Below, one piece after another: positions 32,839 to 41,174 of a stretch of DNA of 43,093 nt. Source of the stretch: JAZSQT01 sp045538075 (GTDB lineage Bacteria > Chrysiogenota > Deferribacteres > Deferribacterales > Mucispirillaceae); contig JAZSQT010000028.1 in the NCBI GenBank assembly GCA_045538075.1, forward strand, positions 1 to 43,093, read 5' to 3'. The stretch's first letter is position 1. Each line of letters starts with the position of its first letter. The translations under genes and the position numbers were made by a program. The notes under the pieces are model-generated. The model was not told the origin of the DNA and made no database searches. It was given only the letters and a program-made list of their open reading frames with translations.

Positions 32839-34242
32839 TTATTCATCAAGATAACTTTTTGCATCGTCTTTATATCTTATGGGGTCTTCTGATTCCACAT
32901 CAATATTGCCACTAAATAGATATTTTTTCGTTTCACTACTAACTACTTTTGATAATAACCATAGTGATAATATATTTGGTAACACCATTAAGGCATTCAT
33001 AGTATCTGCAAAACCCCAAACTAAATTTAATGATATTATGGCACCAAAAAATACAGCTATACAAAAAATTACTCTATAATATTTTATACTTGAAGCACCA
33101 AACAGAAATTCTATAGATTTTTCACCATAATAAATCCAGCCTAAAATTGTAGTAAAAGCAAATAAAACTATGCCTATATTAAGAATGAGCAAACCTATAT
33201 ATGGCAACTGGGCAAAAGCAACAGATGGGATTTCTCCACCTTCAAGACCAATAAATAAGGAGCTATTTTTTAATATGCTACTAACAACAACTAACCCAGT
33301 TAAAGGACAAATTATTACAGTATCCCAAAATGTGCCAGTCATAGAAATTAGACCTTGCCTAACAGGGTTTTTACTTCTTGCTGCAGCAGCAAAAATAGGG
33401 GCAGAACCCATACCAGATTCATTAGAATATAATCCACGCATTATACCAAGCCTAGCAGCCATCATAACTGTGCTACCAATAAAACCTCCACCTGCAGCTT
33501 GAGGTGTAAAGGCTGATTTTATAATCAATATAAATGTTTCATTTAAATAATTTATATTCATTATAAGTATTATAATGCAACCTAATATATATAATATTGC
33601 CATAAATGGAACTAAAGCAGACGATACTTTAGATATAGATTTTACGCCACCTAAAACAACCAATCCAACTAATACAGCCATAAATATTCCAGTAATATAG
33701 TTAGGAATACCTATACTTTTTTCTATAACACTTGCAACAGAATTAGCTTGAACTGTGTTGCCTATACCAAAAGCAGCAATAGCAGTAAAAATTGAAAATA
33801 GCACAGCAAGCCATTTTAAATTTAATCCGTTTAATATTGTATACATTGGTCCACCAATCATTCTTCCGTCTTTTGTTTTAACACGATATTTAACGGCAAG
33901 TAATGATTCAGCATACTTTGTTGCCATGCCAAAAACACCAGTAAACCAACACCACAAGACTGCACCTGGCCCACCTAATGCAACGGCAATTGAAACACCA
34001 ACAATATTACCAGTGCCTATAGTTGCAGCTAATGCACTTGCTAATGCACCAAAAGGGCTAATATCTCCAGTTGCTTTTTCGTCTTTTGATATAGATAATT
34101 TAATGGCAGTAAAAATATATTTTTGTATAAATTTTAACCTAAATGTAAAATAGATATGAGTTCCTAATAGAATTACAAGCATTATTGGTCCCCATAATAC
34201 ACTATTTACAGAGTCAATGATTGATTGAAATAAATCTAAAAT
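32839..34242 (-). CDS. Alanine/glycine:cation symporter (AGCS family)
   Basis: Sodium- or proton-coupled uptake of alanine or glycine through the inner membrane. Motifs include GDISPFGALASALAATIGTGNIVGVSIA, GGPGAVLWCWFTGVFGMATKYAE and YSNESGMGSAPIFAAAA, all typical of AGCS (AlsT/DagA), with about ten membrane helices. The first ATG (34182) would drop the family's N-terminal helix with its xxWGP motif. Reading upstream in frame restores LDLFQSIIDSVNSVLWGP, and there is no ATG, GTG or TTG. An ATT at 34242 lies exactly 8 bases after GAGG, so I propose an AUU start giving 467 residues. With ATG 34182 it is 447. It follows the unknown periplasmic gene by about 20 bases. Confidence 0.88.
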   Translation of the reverse strand: MLDLFQSIIDSVNSVLWGPIMLVILLGTHIYFTFRLKFIQKYIFTAIKLSISKDEKATGDISPFGALASALAATIGTGNIVGVSIAVALGGPGAVLWCWFTGVFGMATKYAESLLAVKYRVKTKDGRMIGGPMYTILNGLNLKWLAVLFSIFTAIAAFGIGNTVQANSVASVIEKSIGIPNYITGIFMAVLVGLVVLGGVKSISKVSSALVPFMAILYILGCIIILIMNINYLNETFILIIKSAFTPQAAGGGFIGSTVMMAARLGIMRGLYSNESGMGSAPIFAAAARSKNPVRQGLISMTGTFWDTVIICPLTGLVVVSSILKNSSLFIGLEGGEIPSVAFAQLPYIGLLILNIGIVLFAFTTILGWIYYGEKSIEFLFGASSIKYYRVIFCIAVFFGAIISLNLVWGFADTMNALMVLPNILSLWLLSKVVSSETKKYLFSGNIDVESEDPIRYKDDAKSYLDE

Positions 34243-34263
34243 TTTAATTACCTCAACATATTA

Positions 34264-35352
34264 TTAATCTACAATTAATTTTTTTATAGTAATTTTACTA
34301 TTATGTAAATTATTATCAAGTTCCATTATATTTGATAATATTGAATACATATCTCCATTAAAATTTGATAATGATTTTGATGTATATTCTTTAAATTTAT
34401 CTTCTGTAATATTATCTGAAAAGAATAGAATAAAATCATTAAAAGCAATTTCATCTATATGAAATTGTGATATTAGTTTTTCAAAATTATATATTTCAAA
34501 CATCAAATTTGAACTATTAATTCCTTTTTCGCTAAGGATTTTAATCATTTCTTGAGATTCTATTTCACCAGCAAAATATGCAGCTAAATACTTGTTTGCA
34601 CCAATATTGAAAGATAGTTTTTTCAATTCTATGGCTTTTGAAATTATAGTGGGATATGCTTTTCTATCATTTTTATTTTTTTCTAACAATTTATTTAATG
34701 TATCATTTTTAGATACTTTATTAGATAATACTCCATATATGGTATATTCTCTTTCTTCGTATTCATCTTTATCTTTTAATTTAGATAATTTATTAAAGGT
34801 TCTCGTATAATAAGGAGAATTATAATCAATGGTAATACCTTTAGAAGTAATAGATAAAAGTAGTCTAAACCTTCTTTCATAAAAATCTATTAAAACTTCA
34901 GAAAAGTTATCTTGATCTAAATCAGATATATTTTTAGGAACATCTATTGACGGCAAATCAGAATAAAAATCGTAATTATAGCCATCAATATTTGTAAATT
35001 TAATACTATCTATAATAGTAGGTTCTTTATCTAAATTAATCATTACTAATAAAGAATTTCTATATCCGTCAGTTTCGTGTAACCCTAAAATAATATTATT
35101 TCTATAGAAACCAAGGGAAGAAGTGTAAAATAACGGCAATTTTTTAGCTTCATCTGCGTGTTGAAAAACGTATATATTACTATTAGTTTTAATTGCAGGA
35201 ACAATGTTTTTATTATCTAATTTATACGTCCCATAAATGTATGATGATTTTTGTAACGCTACAATTGGCGTAAAATTTTCAATATTTTTAGAGTAAGATA
35301 TAGTTGGAGATAAAAATAGTAATACTAAAGTAAAGATAATACGAAAATACAT
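34264..35352 (-). CDS. Hypothetical periplasmic protein
   Basis: Not recognised. The 362-residue protein has a signal peptide (about 1-21, MYFRIIFTLVLLFLSPTISYS). The N-terminal half is beta-rich and contains DLDQDNFSEVLIDF at about 143-156, resembling the Ca-binding D-x-D-x-D-x-x-E loop of FG-GAP/VCBS propeller repeats. The C-terminal half (about 200-362) is helical and Lys-rich. There is no lipobox. It is followed on the same strand by the alanine symporter gene and preceded by the YhdH-like gene. Codon use is like that of its neighbours. Confidence 0.72.
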   Translation of the reverse strand: MYFRIIFTLVLLFLSPTISYSKNIENFTPIVALQKSSYIYGTYKLDNKNIVPAIKTNSNIYVFQHADEAKKLPLFYTSSLGFYRNNIILGLHETDGYRNSLLVMINLDKEPTIIDSIKFTNIDGYNYDFYSDLPSIDVPKNISDLDQDNFSEVLIDFYERRFRLLLSITSKGITIDYNSPYYTRTFNKLSKLKDKDEYEEREYTIYGVLSNKVSKNDTLNKLLEKNKNDRKAYPTIISKAIELKKLSFNIGANKYLAAYFAGEIESQEMIKILSEKGINSSNLMFEIYNFEKLISQFHIDEIAFNDFILFFSDNITEDKFKEYTSKSLSNFNGDMYSILSNIMELDNNLHNSKITIKKLIVD

Positions 35353-35373
35353 AATTTAACCTATTTTTAATAA

Positions 35374-36366
35374 TTAAATATCGTAATTTATAATTATTCT
35401 ACCCTTAATATTCCCATTTAGGAGCCTTTTACTATATTCTGGAACTTCCATAATTGAAATTTCAGTAGAAAAAAGAGGTAACATTTTTAAATACCACTCA
35501 CCAGATAATTTTCGCCATGCTTCTTGTTTCAAATTCATAGAACAATTAACTGTATTTATACCTAAAACGTTTATACCTCTATCTGTAAGGGCATTTATAG
35601 GAATTGTAATATTTTTATCTAATATTGCTGAACAAACTGCAACTGAACCATTTTTCTTAAGAGAACGCATAATAGTAGATAAAACATTGCCTCCTAAAGT
35701 ATCAACAGCAATAGAATACTTATCCTTAAGTAAAGAATCTGATGAGTTATGTGTAAACTTTTCGCAAGTTACAATTTCTTTTGCACCTAAAATTTTTGTA
35801 AATTCAGAATTTTCAGATTCTCTTAATACTGCAGTAACATTAAAATTATTTAATGATAATAATGCTACAGCTATACAACCAGTGCCAAAACTTGCTCCAC
35901 TAACAACTACATTATCATTTTCAGAGCAACTACCACTTGCCATTAAATCCATAACAGAAAGAGCTGCTGCAAGACCATCTGAACCAATAATCATACAATC
36001 TTTTTTAGTTAATCCAGTAGGAACATGGGTAGCCCAATCTGCTGGCACTCTAATATATTCGCCAAACCCACCAGGAACATCTATACCAAGTCCAAAACCA
36101 GTAACTAAAACTTCATCATCTACACAAAAATCTGGACTATTTGATTCTACAACTATTCCAACTGCATCTATACCAGGAGTATGAGGGAATTTATTAAAAT
36201 AATCTTTACTATGGTTAATAATGAGTGCATCTAAATAATTTAATGATGAATAAGAAACTTTAACGAGAATATCGTTTTTTGGTAGTAAATCAATATTCGT
36301 AATATGAATATCTGTAACAATTTCATTGTTACGTTCGTCAATAATTAATGACTTGTATGCACTCAC
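35374..36366 (-). CDS. YhdH/AcuI-like quinone oxidoreductase (acrylyl-CoA reductase family)
   Basis: A 330-residue zinc-independent medium-chain dehydrogenase/reductase, NADPH-dependent by family. YhdH/AcuI landmarks are YSSLNYLDALIIN (about 54-66), FPHTPGIDAVGIV, DDEVLVTGFGLGIDVPGGFGEYIRVPADW, MIIGSDGLAAALSVM, and a Rossmann loop reading SGASFGTGCIAVALL where Gly-Gly-Val-Gly is usual. E. coli AcuI reduces acrylyl-CoA; the substrate here is unknown. The start is GTG 36366, with GGAG about 7 bases upstream. Zinc-ligand cysteines are absent, as expected for this branch. Confidence 0.82.
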   Translation of the reverse strand: MSAYKSLIIDERNNEIVTDIHITNIDLLPKNDILVKVSYSSLNYLDALIINHSKDYFNKFPHTPGIDAVGIVVESNSPDFCVDDEVLVTGFGLGIDVPGGFGEYIRVPADWATHVPTGLTKKDCMIIGSDGLAAALSVMDLMASGSCSENDNVVVSGASFGTGCIAVALLSLNNFNVTAVLRESENSEFTKILGAKEIVTCEKFTHNSSDSLLKDKYSIAVDTLGGNVLSTIMRSLKKNGSVAVCSAILDKNITIPINALTDRGINVLGINTVNCSMNLKQEAWRKLSGEWYLKMLPLFSTEISIMEVPEYSKRLLNGNIKGRIIINYDI

Positions 36367-36542
36367 ATCTCACTCCACTAAAATAGAATATATAAAAACT
36401 AAGGTTAATATTAAATATTAATCGGATATTACAATATTTTCTTAAACTAACTTTATAAATAAAATACACACTTAAGTTAATATAAAATTTATTAATAATC
36501 AAGAATAAGTTAATAAATATAAATAGAATAACTAAAATTTAG

Positions 36543-36574
36543 ATAAAAAAACTGCCCTAATAGTAAGGGCAGTT
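36543..36574 (-). terminator. Intrinsic terminator of aspA
   Basis: On the minus strand AACTGCCCT pairs with AGGGCAGTT (plus positions 36550-36558 and 36566-36574), with a seven-base loop and a following run of T. It begins 8 bases after the aspA stop codon, so aspA ends its own transcript. Confidence 0.9.
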
Positions 36575-36582
36575 AAAATAAA

Positions 36583-38004
36583 TTATTTTTTATTTCTTTT
36601 TAGCTCAACGCCAGAAATACCTGGAGTTGTCATTCCTACTGGATCTAAGATAACGTTAATTTCATCTTCTGTTAAAACTTTATCTCTTAAAATAAGTTCT
36701 CTAATAGGTTTTCCAGAAACATTTGCTTCTCTTGCAAGTCTTGAAGCAGTTTCATAACCTACGTGAGGGTTAATTGCAGTAACAATACCAACAGAATTTT
36801 CAACGTAATTTTTCATTCTTTCTGCATTTGCAGTTAAATCAGTAAGGAGATATTTTGTAAATACTCTAAATCCATTAGTCATAATAACTATAGATTGAAT
36901 TACATTAAATACAAAAACTGGTTCCATAACATTAAGTTCAAACTGTCCAGCTTCAACGCCCATAGTAACAGTAATATCGTTACCAATAACTTGAAAAGCA
37001 ATTTGGTTTATAACTTCTGCCATAACTGGATTAACTTTTCCAGGCATAATAGAGCTACCAGGTTGACGAGCTGGTAAATTAAGTTCACTTAAACCACATC
37101 TTGGACCAGATGCCATTAATCTTAAGTCGTTACAAATTTTACTCATGCTAATCATACAAACTTTGAGTAAAGCAGAAACTTCTGCATATCCATCACAATT
37201 TTGTGTGCCATCAACTAAATCTTCTGCACTTTTTATAGGGTATCCTGTAAATTCACCAAGTAATGATACGACTTTTTTAATATATTCTGGGTCAGCATTA
37301 AGACCAGTTCCAACTGCCGTTGCACCCATATTAACTTCAAGCATATGTTCTTTTGCATTAGTGAGTCTTTTTATATCTCTTGCAACTACTCTTGAATACG
37401 CTTTAAATTCTTGTCCTAATCTAATTGGCACTGCATCTTGAAGATGAGTGCGACCCATTTTAATAAGTTTATCAAATTCTTCAGATTTTTTTACAAACAT
37501 TTTTTGCATTTCGTCCATTGCAACAAGTAGTTCATCAAGAAGAGTAACTATTGTAAGGTGAGATGCAGTAGGAAAAGAATCGTTAGTGCTTTGAGCCATA
37601 TTAACATGGCTGTTTGGAGAAATGATGTTATAACTTCCTTTAGGGTGTCCCATGATTTCTAATGCTCTGTTAGCGATAACTTCATTAGTATTCATGTTGA
37701 TTGAAGTTCCAGCTCCACCTTGAATAGGGTCAACAACGAACCAATCATTAAGTTTGCCAGCAATAACATCATCTGCAGCTTTTGCAATTGCTTCAGCAAT
37801 ATCTTTTGGCATTTCTCCAACGTGAGCATTTGCAAGGGCAGCTGCTTTTTTTACGATAGCCATACTTTTAATCATTGCTGGGTGAAGTCTGTAGCCAGTA
37901 ATAGGAAAGTTGTCTATTGCACGCATAGTTTGAACGCCGTAATAAGCGTCAATAGGTACTTCCTTATCACCAAGAAAATCGTGTTCCATACGAAAATTAG
38001 ACAT
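36583..38004 (-). CDS. aspA: Aspartate ammonia-lyase (aspartase)
   Basis: Converts L-aspartate to fumarate and ammonia in the cytoplasm. The 473-residue protein has the fumarase/aspartase family signature GSSIMPGKVNP (316-326) with catalytic Ser318, GAGTSINMNTNEVIANRA (97-114), STNDSFPTA (139-147) and GRTHLQDAVPIRLGQEF (184-200). The start MSNFRMEHDFLGDKEVP is typical of AspA rather than FumC. AAGGAG stands before the ATG. It has its own terminator and works naturally with the DcuA transporter encoded at 41712-43049. Confidence 0.94.
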   Translation of the reverse strand: MSNFRMEHDFLGDKEVPIDAYYGVQTMRAIDNFPITGYRLHPAMIKSMAIVKKAAALANAHVGEMPKDIAEAIAKAADDVIAGKLNDWFVVDPIQGGAGTSINMNTNEVIANRALEIMGHPKGSYNIISPNSHVNMAQSTNDSFPTASHLTIVTLLDELLVAMDEMQKMFVKKSEEFDKLIKMGRTHLQDAVPIRLGQEFKAYSRVVARDIKRLTNAKEHMLEVNMGATAVGTGLNADPEYIKKVVSLLGEFTGYPIKSAEDLVDGTQNCDGYAEVSALLKVCMISMSKICNDLRLMASGPRCGLSELNLPARQPGSSIMPGKVNPVMAEVINQIAFQVIGNDITVTMGVEAGQFELNVMEPVFVFNVIQSIVIMTNGFRVFTKYLLTDLTANAERMKNYVENSVGIVTAINPHVGYETASRLAREANVSGKPIRELILRDKVLTEDEINVILDPVGMTTPGISGVELKRNKK

Positions 38005-38054
38005 AGATTACTCCTTAAAAATAATTTATTTAGTAACGATAAAAAATATAGTAT

Positions 38055-38086
38055 GTTAGTAAATCTATAATTATTATAATACTAAC
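38055..38086 (-). promoter_or_regulatory. Possible aspA promoter and operator
   Basis: On the minus strand a perfect TATAAT (plus positions 38073-38078) lies about 70 bases before the aspA ATG, but its -35 candidate is poor (TTTCTT, 17-base spacer). The -10 is enclosed by an inverted pair, GTTAGTA (38055-38061) and TACTAAC (38080-38086), and TTAGTAA recurs at 38029. A repressor or activator site is possible. No clear FNR-type TTGAT-N4-ATCAA box is present. Confidence 0.3.
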
Positions 38087-38158
38087 TCATTAATAAAGAA
38101 ACAAGATTTTTTATTTAATGATGTTAAAATTTGCATATTTCTATTAATTATTTTAATA

Positions 38159-38187
38159 TTTACATTTATTATAAAGCCTTTTATAAA
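38159..38187 (+). promoter_or_regulatory. Sigma-70 promoter of the EptA-N-like gene
   Basis: TTTACA (38159-38164), 17 bases, TATAAA (38182-38187), each one mismatch from consensus. Transcription would start near 38194, only about 18 bases before ATG 38212, where no ribosome binding site is evident. Confidence 0.5.
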
Positions 38188-38211
38188 TAATACTTATGTT
38201 TTGGTAAAATT

Positions 38212-38865
38212 ATGAGAGAACAAATAAACAAATATAAAATATTTACTAAAGTTTCTTGGGATAAAAATTCTATTATCTATTACTCATTGCTAATCTTTGT
38301 TTCTTTCTTTTATGGGATTATGTTTAATGTTGATAGAATAAAATTATTATCAGAAAGTGGCAATATAGATATTCTTCTTGTATTATATTCTATTAGCTGT
38401 TGCTTACTGTTTTTCTTTATTTTAATGTTGTCTAAATACGTTTTTATTATTTTTATGCCGATTTTATTCTATATTGCTTCAGTAAGTTATATTTATGCTA
38501 CAAAATTATCTATGGATACAGATAAACTTTCGTCTCCATTATTTTTTTCTTATGAAGTTATTTCTCATATTTTTTATGATATTAAAAATATAATTTTCGT
38601 TTCATTATTAGTAATATTATCAGTTATTCTATCTATTATTAGGGTATTTATAAATGATTTTTCAAGTATAAGAAAAGGGCAGATTTTTGCGATAATAGTA
38701 ATTGTTTTTTTTAGTTTCTTATCTATTGTTAGAGAAGATAAGAAAAAATTTTCTCCAATGCCAATTGCCTATTTAGTATCAATTAATAACCATTTTAGCG
38801 ATAAAATATCAAATATCATTTTTGGTAACAAAAAAGAAGGCAAAGAAATAATTATTGAGCATTAA
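38212..38865 (+). CDS. Membrane protein resembling an isolated EptA N-terminal domain
   Basis: A 217-residue protein with five membrane segments (about 21-40, 51-72, 74-93, 120-143 and 153-170), then a soluble tail of about 45 residues. The helix pattern and the segment after the last helix, FSPMPIAYLVSINNHFSDK, recall the membrane domain of phosphoethanolamine transferases (EptA/Cpt, DUF1705). In those proteins MPYN-like residues precede the catalytic sulfatase domain. Here the protein simply stops and no sulfatase domain follows in any frame. It may be a truncated relic, a stand-alone domain, or unrelated. The call is by pattern only. The next gene starts 71 bases later behind its own promoter. 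Confidence 0.6.
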   Translation: MREQINKYKIFTKVSWDKNSIIYYSLLIFVSFFYGIMFNVDRIKLLSESGNIDILLVLYSISCCLLFFFILMLSKYVFIIFMPILFYIASVSYIYATKLSMDTDKLSSPLFFSYEVISHIFYDIKNIIFVSLLVILSVILSIIRVFINDFSSIRKGQIFAIIVIVFFSFLSIVREDKKKFSPMPIAYLVSINNHFSDKISNIIFGNKKEGKEIIIEH

Positions 38866-38877
38866 TTTTTTAATTAT

Positions 38878-38906
38878 TTGCAATTTTTTGTCAAATTAGT
38901 TATATT
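38878..38906 (+). promoter_or_regulatory. Promoter of the amino acid ABC transporter operon
   Basis: TTGCAA (38878-38883), a 17-base spacer and TATATT (38901-38906). It stands 30 bases before the ATG of the binding protein, which has a strong AAGGAGGAG ribosome binding site. The 71-base gap fits an independent start of transcription. Confidence 0.45.
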
Positions 38907-38936
38907 TATAAATCGTTATTTTAAAAGGAGGAGTTT

Positions 38937-39734
38937 ATGCGTAAACTGCTTATAGTTGCAGTATGTTTAATTGCTGTTGGAGTATCAGCTTGCAAAAAAC
39001 AAAATCAGCAGAAAGAAACAGAAGTTTTAGAAAAAAAAGTTGAAAAAAATACATTCATAGTAGGTCTTGATGATAGTTTTCCTCCTATGGGTTTTAGAGA
39101 TAGTAATAATCAAATTATAGGTTTTGATGTTGATTTAGCAAGAGAGGTTGCTAAAAGGCTTAATTTAGAGCTTGTGTTACAACCTATTGATTGGAATTCA
39201 AAAGAATTAGAGCTTGAAAACAATAATATTGATTGTATTTGGAATGGATTAAGCTATAGCCCAGCAAGGGCAGAAGCTATGCAATTATCTAAACCATATC
39301 TTGCTAATAGAATGATTATTATAGTTAAAGCAAACTCTGATATAGTTAATAAAAATAATCTTGAGGGCAAAAATGTTGCTGTCCAGTCAGGATCAACTGC
39401 TTTGCAAGCCTTAGAAAATGATCCTATTAGCTCAAAAGTTAAAAAAGTTGAATACGAAAATAATGTTCTTGCATTATCTGATTTAAAAATAGGTCGTGCC
39501 GATGCCGTTATTATGGACGAAATAGTTGCAAGATACCAAATCTCTCAAGAAAAAAACGAATATCGTTTGTTAGATGATGCTTTAAGCCAAGAAGTATATG
39601 TTATCGGCTTTAAAAAGGGTAATATAGCTTTAAAAGATAAAGTAGAAAATGCTTTACAACAAATGAGCCAAGATGGTAGTAGTTCTAATATTTCTACTAA
39701 ATGGTTCGGTGAAGATATTTTACTTAAAGATTAA
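38937..39734 (+). CDS. Polar amino acid ABC transporter, substrate-binding lipoprotein
   Basis: A 265-residue family 3 solute-binding protein. A lipoprotein signal peptide ends in VSAC with Cys19, so the protein is probably tethered in the periplasm. The binding fold shows FIVGLDDSFPPMGFRDSNNQIIGFDVDLAREVAKRL (about 40-75) and LEGKNVAVQSGSTALQALE in the second lobe, then DAVIMDEIVARYQ. The Asp in GFDVDLA, together with Arg in SPARAEAM, would bind the alpha-amino group and carboxylate of an amino acid. It is the first gene of a three-gene importer operon. The precise amino acid is not readable from sequence. Confidence 0.92.
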   Translation: MRKLLIVAVCLIAVGVSACKKQNQQKETEVLEKKVEKNTFIVGLDDSFPPMGFRDSNNQIIGFDVDLAREVAKRLNLELVLQPIDWNSKELELENNNIDCIWNGLSYSPARAEAMQLSKPYLANRMIIIVKANSDIVNKNNLEGKNVAVQSGSTALQALENDPISSKVKKVEYENNVLALSDLKIGRADAVIMDEIVARYQISQEKNEYRLLDDALSQEVYVIGFKKGNIALKDKVENALQQMSQDGSSSNISTKWFGEDILLKD

Positions 39735-39763
39735 TTAATATTTTACTTTTAAAAGAGGTAAGA

Positions 39764-40429
39764 GTGGATTTTGAATACATATTGAGAATTACAATTCATA
39801 TGTTAAATGGTGCAAAAACTACCATTCTTACCTTCTTTATTGTTATCATTTTATCTTTGCCTTTAGGGTTTTTGATTACATTAATAGCAAAAAGTCCATT
39901 TAAACTCGTTTCTTATTTAACAAATTTTTTTATATATGTTATTAGGGGAACGCCACTTTTATTACAACTTTTATTTATTTATTTTGCCTTACCTTTAATT
40001 CCTGTCGTAGGTAAATATTTAGTTATGGATAGGTTTACTGCAGCTTGTCTTGGTTTTGTGATAAATTATTCAGCTTATTTTGCAGAAATTTTTAGAGGTG
40101 GGTTATTGGCTATTAATAAAGGTCAATATGAAGCTGCTAAGGTATTAGGGTTAGGAAAATTTCAGACAACTTTTTATATTATAATTCCTCAAATGTTGAG
40201 GGTATCTTTGCCTGCAATAAGCAATGAATCAATTACTCTCGTTAAAGATACTGCATTATTATATGCCGTTAGTGTTCCAGAAGTTTTACACGTTGCAAAA
40301 GCTGCTGTAAATAGAGATGCTTCAATACTGCCATTTTTTATTGCTGCTTTAATATATTTATTAATGATTTTAGTGTTGACAGTATTTTTCAAAAAAATTG
40401 AGAAAAGATATAATTTTCAAGGTGATTAA
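39764..40429 (+). CDS. Polar amino acid ABC transporter, permease
   Basis: A 221-residue HisM/GlnP-type permease with about five membrane helices. The family loop INKGQYEAAKVLGLGKFQTTFYIIIPQMLR (about 119-148) contains the EAA motif that docks to the ATPase. The N-terminal YVIRGTPLLLQLLFIYFALP is typical of polar amino acid permeases. The start is GTG 39764 with GAGG a few bases upstream. Its stop overlaps the ATPase ATG by one base. A single permease gene suggests a homodimer. Confidence 0.93.
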   Translation: MDFEYILRITIHMLNGAKTTILTFFIVIILSLPLGFLITLIAKSPFKLVSYLTNFFIYVIRGTPLLLQLLFIYFALPLIPVVGKYLVMDRFTAACLGFVINYSAYFAEIFRGGLLAINKGQYEAAKVLGLGKFQTTFYIIIPQMLRVSLPAISNESITLVKDTALLYAVSVPEVLHVAKAAVNRDASILPFFIAALIYLLMILVLTVFFKKIEKRYNFQGD

Positions 40430-41172
40430 TGTCTGTAATAGATGTAAGAAATCTTTGTAAAAGTTACGATAATCTCCAAGTATTAAAAGGTGTTTCTTTT
40501 ACTGTTGATAAGGGTGAAGTAGTTGCAGTTATAGGTTCATCTGGGTCTGGTAAAAGCACTATGTTGCGATGTATTATTGATTTAGAAAAAATAGATAGTG
40601 GTGATATTTATATAGATAATGAGCCTTATATAGTTAACGGGCAATACGTATCTAAAGAAGTAGCATTAAATATGCGTCTTAAAATGGGTATGGTGTTTCA
40701 ACATTTTAATTTATTCCCTCATTTATCTGTTAGAGAAAATTTAGAACTACCTGCAAAATTAGTAAAAAAATACGATAAAGAAAAATTAAGATTTTTAAGT
40801 GATAAATTATTGTCTAAAGTTGGTTTAAATGAAAAAGCAGATGTGTATCCATGTAATTTATCTGGGGGACAAAAACAGAGAGTTGCTATAGTTAGAGCAT
40901 TAATGCTAAACCCAGAAATAATGCTTTTTGATGAACCAACATCTGCATTAGATCCAGAAATTACTGGTGAAGTTTTACAAACTATGAAAACCCTTGCAAA
41001 AGAACATACAACAATGCTTGTTGTTACCCACGAGCTAAATTTTGCAAAAGAAGTCGCAAATAAAGTTATTTTTATGTATGACGGAGAAATTCTTGAAAGT
41101 GGCACACCAGATGAGATTTTCATAAACCCAAAATATGACAGAACTAAAGAATTTTTAAGTAGTATCTTATAA
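40429..41172 (+). CDS. Polar amino acid ABC transporter, ATP-binding protein
   Basis: A 247-residue ATPase of the GlnQ/HisP type that drives amino acid import. Walker A is GSSGSGKST at 36-44, the Q-loop lies in VFQHFNLFPH (89-98), the ABC signature LSGGQ is at 144-148, Walker B IMLFDEPTSALD is at 164-175, and the switch His lies in VVTHEL. All catalytic residues are intact. It is coupled to the permease gene and followed, 2 bases later, by the ybaK-like gene. Confidence 0.95.
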   Translation: MSVIDVRNLCKSYDNLQVLKGVSFTVDKGEVVAVIGSSGSGKSTMLRCIIDLEKIDSGDIYIDNEPYIVNGQYVSKEVALNMRLKMGMVFQHFNLFPHLSVRENLELPAKLVKKYDKEKLRFLSDKLLSKVGLNEKADVYPCNLSGGQKQRVAIVRALMLNPEIMLFDEPTSALDPEITGEVLQTMKTLAKEHTTMLVVTHELNFAKEVANKVIFMYDGEILESGTPDEIFINPKYDRTKEFLSSIL

Positions 41173-41174
41173 TT

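Noticed and set aside
33170..34153. Plus-strand open frames opposite the alanine symporter
   Set aside because: They mirror a conserved AGCS gene, have low-complexity Pro/Ile-rich products and no ribosome binding sites.
35687..36184. Long plus-strand frame opposite the YhdH-like gene
   Set aside because: The minus-strand protein carries clear family motifs; the plus frame is a Pro/Ser-rich shadow.
37145..38070. Plus-strand frames opposite aspA
   Set aside because: Shadows of the conserved aspartase; no start signals or recognisable products.
38866..38936. Frameshifted sulfatase domain after the EptA-N-like gene
   Set aside because: Only 71 bases, holding a promoter and the ribosome binding site of the next gene; no catalytic-domain motif in any frame.
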